Assembly (NCBI RefSeq): GCF_009905735.1
Contig: NZ_JAAALE010000004.1
Location: forward strand, 170,908-234,907
Source of the DNA: Porphyrobacter sp. SLTP
GTDB lineage: Bacteria > Pseudomonadota > Alphaproteobacteria > Sphingomonadales > Sphingomonadaceae
Direction: 5' to 3'
DNA length: 64,000 nucleotides
Numbering within the stretch: the stretch's first letter is position 1; the number at the start of each line of letters is the position of its first letter. The position numbers were made by a program, and so were the translations under genes. This document shows positions 61,930 through 64,000 of the stretch, in pieces. The notes beneath the pieces were generated by a model. That model was given only the letters and a program-made list of their open reading frames with translations, was not told the origin of the DNA and did no database searches.

Positions 61930-63687
61930 CTATCCTGCGTCCTTCTTGTCCGCCGCCGCGGTCGCCGCCTTCAGCTGCGGGTGCTTGGAGTAGAGATAGC
62001 TCTGCTGCGCCAGCGTCAGCACGTTCGAGGTCACCCAATACAGCAGCAGACCTGCGGCGAACGGGGCCATCACGAACATCAGGATCCACGGCATGATCGC
62101 GAACAGCTGTTGCTGCACGGGGTCCATCGCCGCTGGGTTGAGCTTGAAGGTCAGGTACATGGTGATGCCCAGCAACACTGCCAGCGGCCCGATCGCCAGG
62201 AAGCCCATCGGGACTTCATAGGGCAGCATGCCGAACAGGTTGAGGATGTGCGCCGGATCGGGCGCGGACAGATCCTTGATCCACAGGAAGAACGGCTCGT
62301 GCCGCATCTCGATCGAGAGGACGAGGACCTTGTAAAGCGCAAAGAAGATCGGGATCTGGATGACAAGCGGCAGACACCCGGCCAGCGGGTTCACCTTCTC
62401 GTCCTTGTAGAGCTTCATGATCTCTTGCTGCTGACGCTGCTTGTCGTCCTTGAAGCGCTCCTGAATCTCTTTCATCCGGGGCTGCACGGCCTTCATCTGC
62501 GCCATGCTGGAGAACTGCTTCTGCGCCACCGGGAACATCAGCCCGCGGATGATCACCGTGAGCAGAATGATCGCCACACCGAAATTGCCGACCAACCCGT
62601 TGAGCGTGCGCAGCAGCCACAGGATCGGCTTTTCGACGATCTCGAACCAGCCCCAGCTGATCGCCTTGCCGAAATAGGTGATGCCGCCATCTTCGTACTT
62701 GTCGAGAATCTGGCTGTCCTTGGCCCCTGCATAGAGCCGGGTGGCCTGCGTCAGGGTGCCGCCTGCGGGCACTGTGGACGCGCCGTAGAGCAGATCGGTG
62801 CGGAACAGCTTGTTGCCGAGCGAGCGGAAGCCGGCATCGTCAACCGTGACATTGCCCTTGCCGTCGCCCGGAACCAGTGCGGCGAGCCAGTACTGATCGG
62901 TAAAGCCGAGCCAGTCCGGCGCGCCTTCAGGCTTTTCGCCACCCAATTCGGCCAGCTCGTCATAGGAATGCGGGTCCCACAGCGTGTCGCCGAACACGCC
63001 GACCGGGCCGGAGTGCGAGACATACTGGTCGATCGTCGCATTGGTGCTGGTGCGCTTGATCAGCGCGAAGGGCTGGACGACCGCCGGTGCAGCCCCGGCG
63101 TTGGTCACGCTCTGGGTGGCGGCGATCATGTAGTCCTTGTCGATCGCGAACTGGATTCGATAGGTGATTCCGTTCGCATCGGTGCGGGTAAGCGTGACCG
63201 GCGTGGTCGGGGTAAGCTTGGTGCCGTCCGCCTGCCACAGCAGGTTGGAAGGCTGACGCGCGCCGCCGCTCACAAAGCCGAATTCGGCAAAATATTGCCC
63301 CGGCGTGCCTTCGGGCGCGAACAGGCGAACCGGGCCGGAATCCTTCTTCACCGTTTCGCGGTAATCCTTGAGCACAATGTCATCGATCCGCGCGCCGACG
63401 AGATTAATCGACCCTGCAAGGCGCGGCGTGTCGATCGCCACGCGATTGGGGCTGGTGAGTGCGGTCGCAAGGTTGACCTTGCGCGCCGCCGCGGCATCAC
63501 CGCCAAGGCTGCCTGCGCCTGCTGCGGTGCTCGTCTGAGCGGCGGTGGCGGCAGTCGGCGCGGGCTTGACCGGATCGGCCTGAGCCGAAAGCGCCGCCTC
63601 GGGATAGAAGTAGCGCATCCCCACGTCCCACCCGAGAATGAGCAGGCCCGAAAGCACGACAGCGAGCAGAAGATTGCGATTGTCCAA
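61930..63687 (-). CDS. yidC: Membrane protein insertase YidC
   Basis: 585 residues. N-terminal helix NLLLAVVLSGLLILGWDVGMRYF, a large periplasmic domain (about 50-345), then the insertase core from near 366 with GNFGVAIILLTVIIRGLMFPVAQKQF including the conserved Arg, KYKxxKVN-type YKDEKVNPLAGCLPLVIQIPIFFALYKV and C-terminal helices. It inserts and folds inner-membrane proteins, alone or with SecYEG. It lies between yidD and engB. Confidence 0.96.
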   Translation of the reverse strand: MDNRNLLLAVVLSGLLILGWDVGMRYFYPEAALSAQADPVKPAPTAATAAQTSTAAGAGSLGGDAAAARKVNLATALTSPNRVAIDTPRLAGSINLVGARIDDIVLKDYRETVKKDSGPVRLFAPEGTPGQYFAEFGFVSGGARQPSNLLWQADGTKLTPTTPVTLTRTDANGITYRIQFAIDKDYMIAATQSVTNAGAAPAVVQPFALIKRTSTNATIDQYVSHSGPVGVFGDTLWDPHSYDELAELGGEKPEGAPDWLGFTDQYWLAALVPGDGKGNVTVDDAGFRSLGNKLFRTDLLYGASTVPAGGTLTQATRLYAGAKDSQILDKYEDGGITYFGKAISWGWFEIVEKPILWLLRTLNGLVGNFGVAIILLTVIIRGLMFPVAQKQFSSMAQMKAVQPRMKEIQERFKDDKQRQQQEIMKLYKDEKVNPLAGCLPLVIQIPIFFALYKVLVLSIEMRHEPFFLWIKDLSAPDPAHILNLFGMLPYEVPMGFLAIGPLAVLLGITMYLTFKLNPAAMDPVQQQLFAIMPWILMFVMAPFAAGLLLYWVTSNVLTLAQQSYLYSKHPQLKAATAAADKKDAG

Positions 63688-63769
63688 GTGTAAGCCCCGA
63701 GAGTGTGCGACGACAGGTGTATTATGGGGTTAAGGCGGTCCCGTTTCCAGACCCCACGGAATTTGCCCC

Positions 63770-63979
63770 TCAGGGAACGGGATCGTGCCCGTGTCCGCCC
63801 CAAGGGTGGCAGCGCATTAGCCGCTTAAATGCCATCCATCCACCCTTGAGCGCACCATACTTGCCAATCGCTTCGATGGCGTATTGGCTGCACGAGGGCG
63901 CGTAACGGCAGGTGGGTGGCAAAATGCGCGACGGACCAAGCTGCCAACCGCGCGCGATGAGGATGAGGACCTGCTTCAT
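63770..63979 (-). CDS. yidD: Membrane protein insertion efficiency factor YidD
   Basis: 69 residues. Motifs LPPTCRYAPSCSQYAIEAIGKYGALKGGWMAFKRLMRCHPWGGHGHDPVP (key Cys, CRYxPSCSxYAxEAI) are diagnostic. It supports YidC-dependent insertion. Its start overlaps a stop on the same strand (ATGA at 63976-63979) that should belong to rnpA. Confidence 0.95.
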   Translation of the reverse strand: MKQVLILIARGWQLGPSRILPPTCRYAPSCSQYAIEAIGKYGALKGGWMAFKRLMRCHPWGGHGHDPVP

Positions 63980-64000
63980 TTGCGCCCCCCGCCCCGGTTG
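63976..64000 (-). CDS. rnpA: Likely C-terminus of RNase P protein component (partial)
   Basis: Only seven codons and a stop are inside the window: the frame ends NRGGGRK and stops in an ATGA overlap with yidD. The call rests on the rpmH-rnpA-yidD-yidC order found across bacteria and on the Gly/Arg-rich tail. The rest is beyond base 64000. Confidence 0.45.

Overview
The window reads as chromosomal DNA of a GC-rich alphaproteobacterium, most likely Sphingomonadales and close to Erythrobacter/Porphyrobacter. The basis is an outer-membrane TonB receptor of sphingomonad type, the gene order dut-coaBC-ubiB-ubiE-mutM-rpsT-dnaA, the tim44/mltA/smr group divergent from secB, and the block engB-yidC-yidD-(rnpA). 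No tRNA, rRNA, CRISPR array, insertion sequence or integrase was recognised.

Layout. 1-2412 is a TonB-dependent receptor cut by the window edge, followed by about 1.1 kb without a convincing gene. 3506-7145 encodes a two-component pair (NarL-type regulator and a periplasmic-propeller histidine kinase). Divergent from it, 7308-13701 is a tight seven-gene operon: cofactor-free haloperoxidase-like hydrolase, Dps, YcaC-like hydrolase, XapX protein, Tat-type amidohydrolase, YoaK-like membrane protein and an alginate-export-type porin. 13966-29454 is the most unusual region. It holds a 3741-residue surface/secreted protein with two seven-repeat FG-GAP propellers, cadherin-like and VCBS-like modules, a beta-helix and a metzincin-like C-terminus. 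After it come a DUF6916-type protein, an acetyltransferase, a second DUF6916-like protein with a Tat-like leader, three tandem phage-tail-collar proteins and a TIGR03032-type protein.

29666-46471 is largely housekeeping: SorA/SorB-like sulfite dehydrogenase, Smr, MltA, Tim44-like, SecB, MurJ, TrpS, a DUF4136 lipoprotein, a YdeN-like hydrolase, YjhX, Dut, CoaBC with a long acidic linker, UbiB, UbiE, MutM and ribosomal protein S20. 46935-54621 holds dnaA, a DUF983 protein, a MoeB/ThiF protein, a GFA protein, a sirtuin, DapB, an M48 protease, endonuclease III, an SNase-like protein and a DUF6491-type lipoprotein. 54638-64000 holds a dicarboxylate symporter, DapE, a cupin, a LysE exporter, an S1/P1 nuclease, a GST, a VOC protein, two small unknowns, EngB, YidC, YidD and the last codons of rnpA.

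The best candidate for a poorly described system is 13966-29454. A giant adhesin-like protein sits with two DUF6916-like proteins and three tail-collar proteins, without any phage structural, packaging or lysis gene nearby. The best regulatory leads are matched palindromes at 2823 and 38934, inverted repeats between the response regulator and the seven-gene operon, paired palindromes just after dnaA, and a REP-like element between the sirtuin and dapB.
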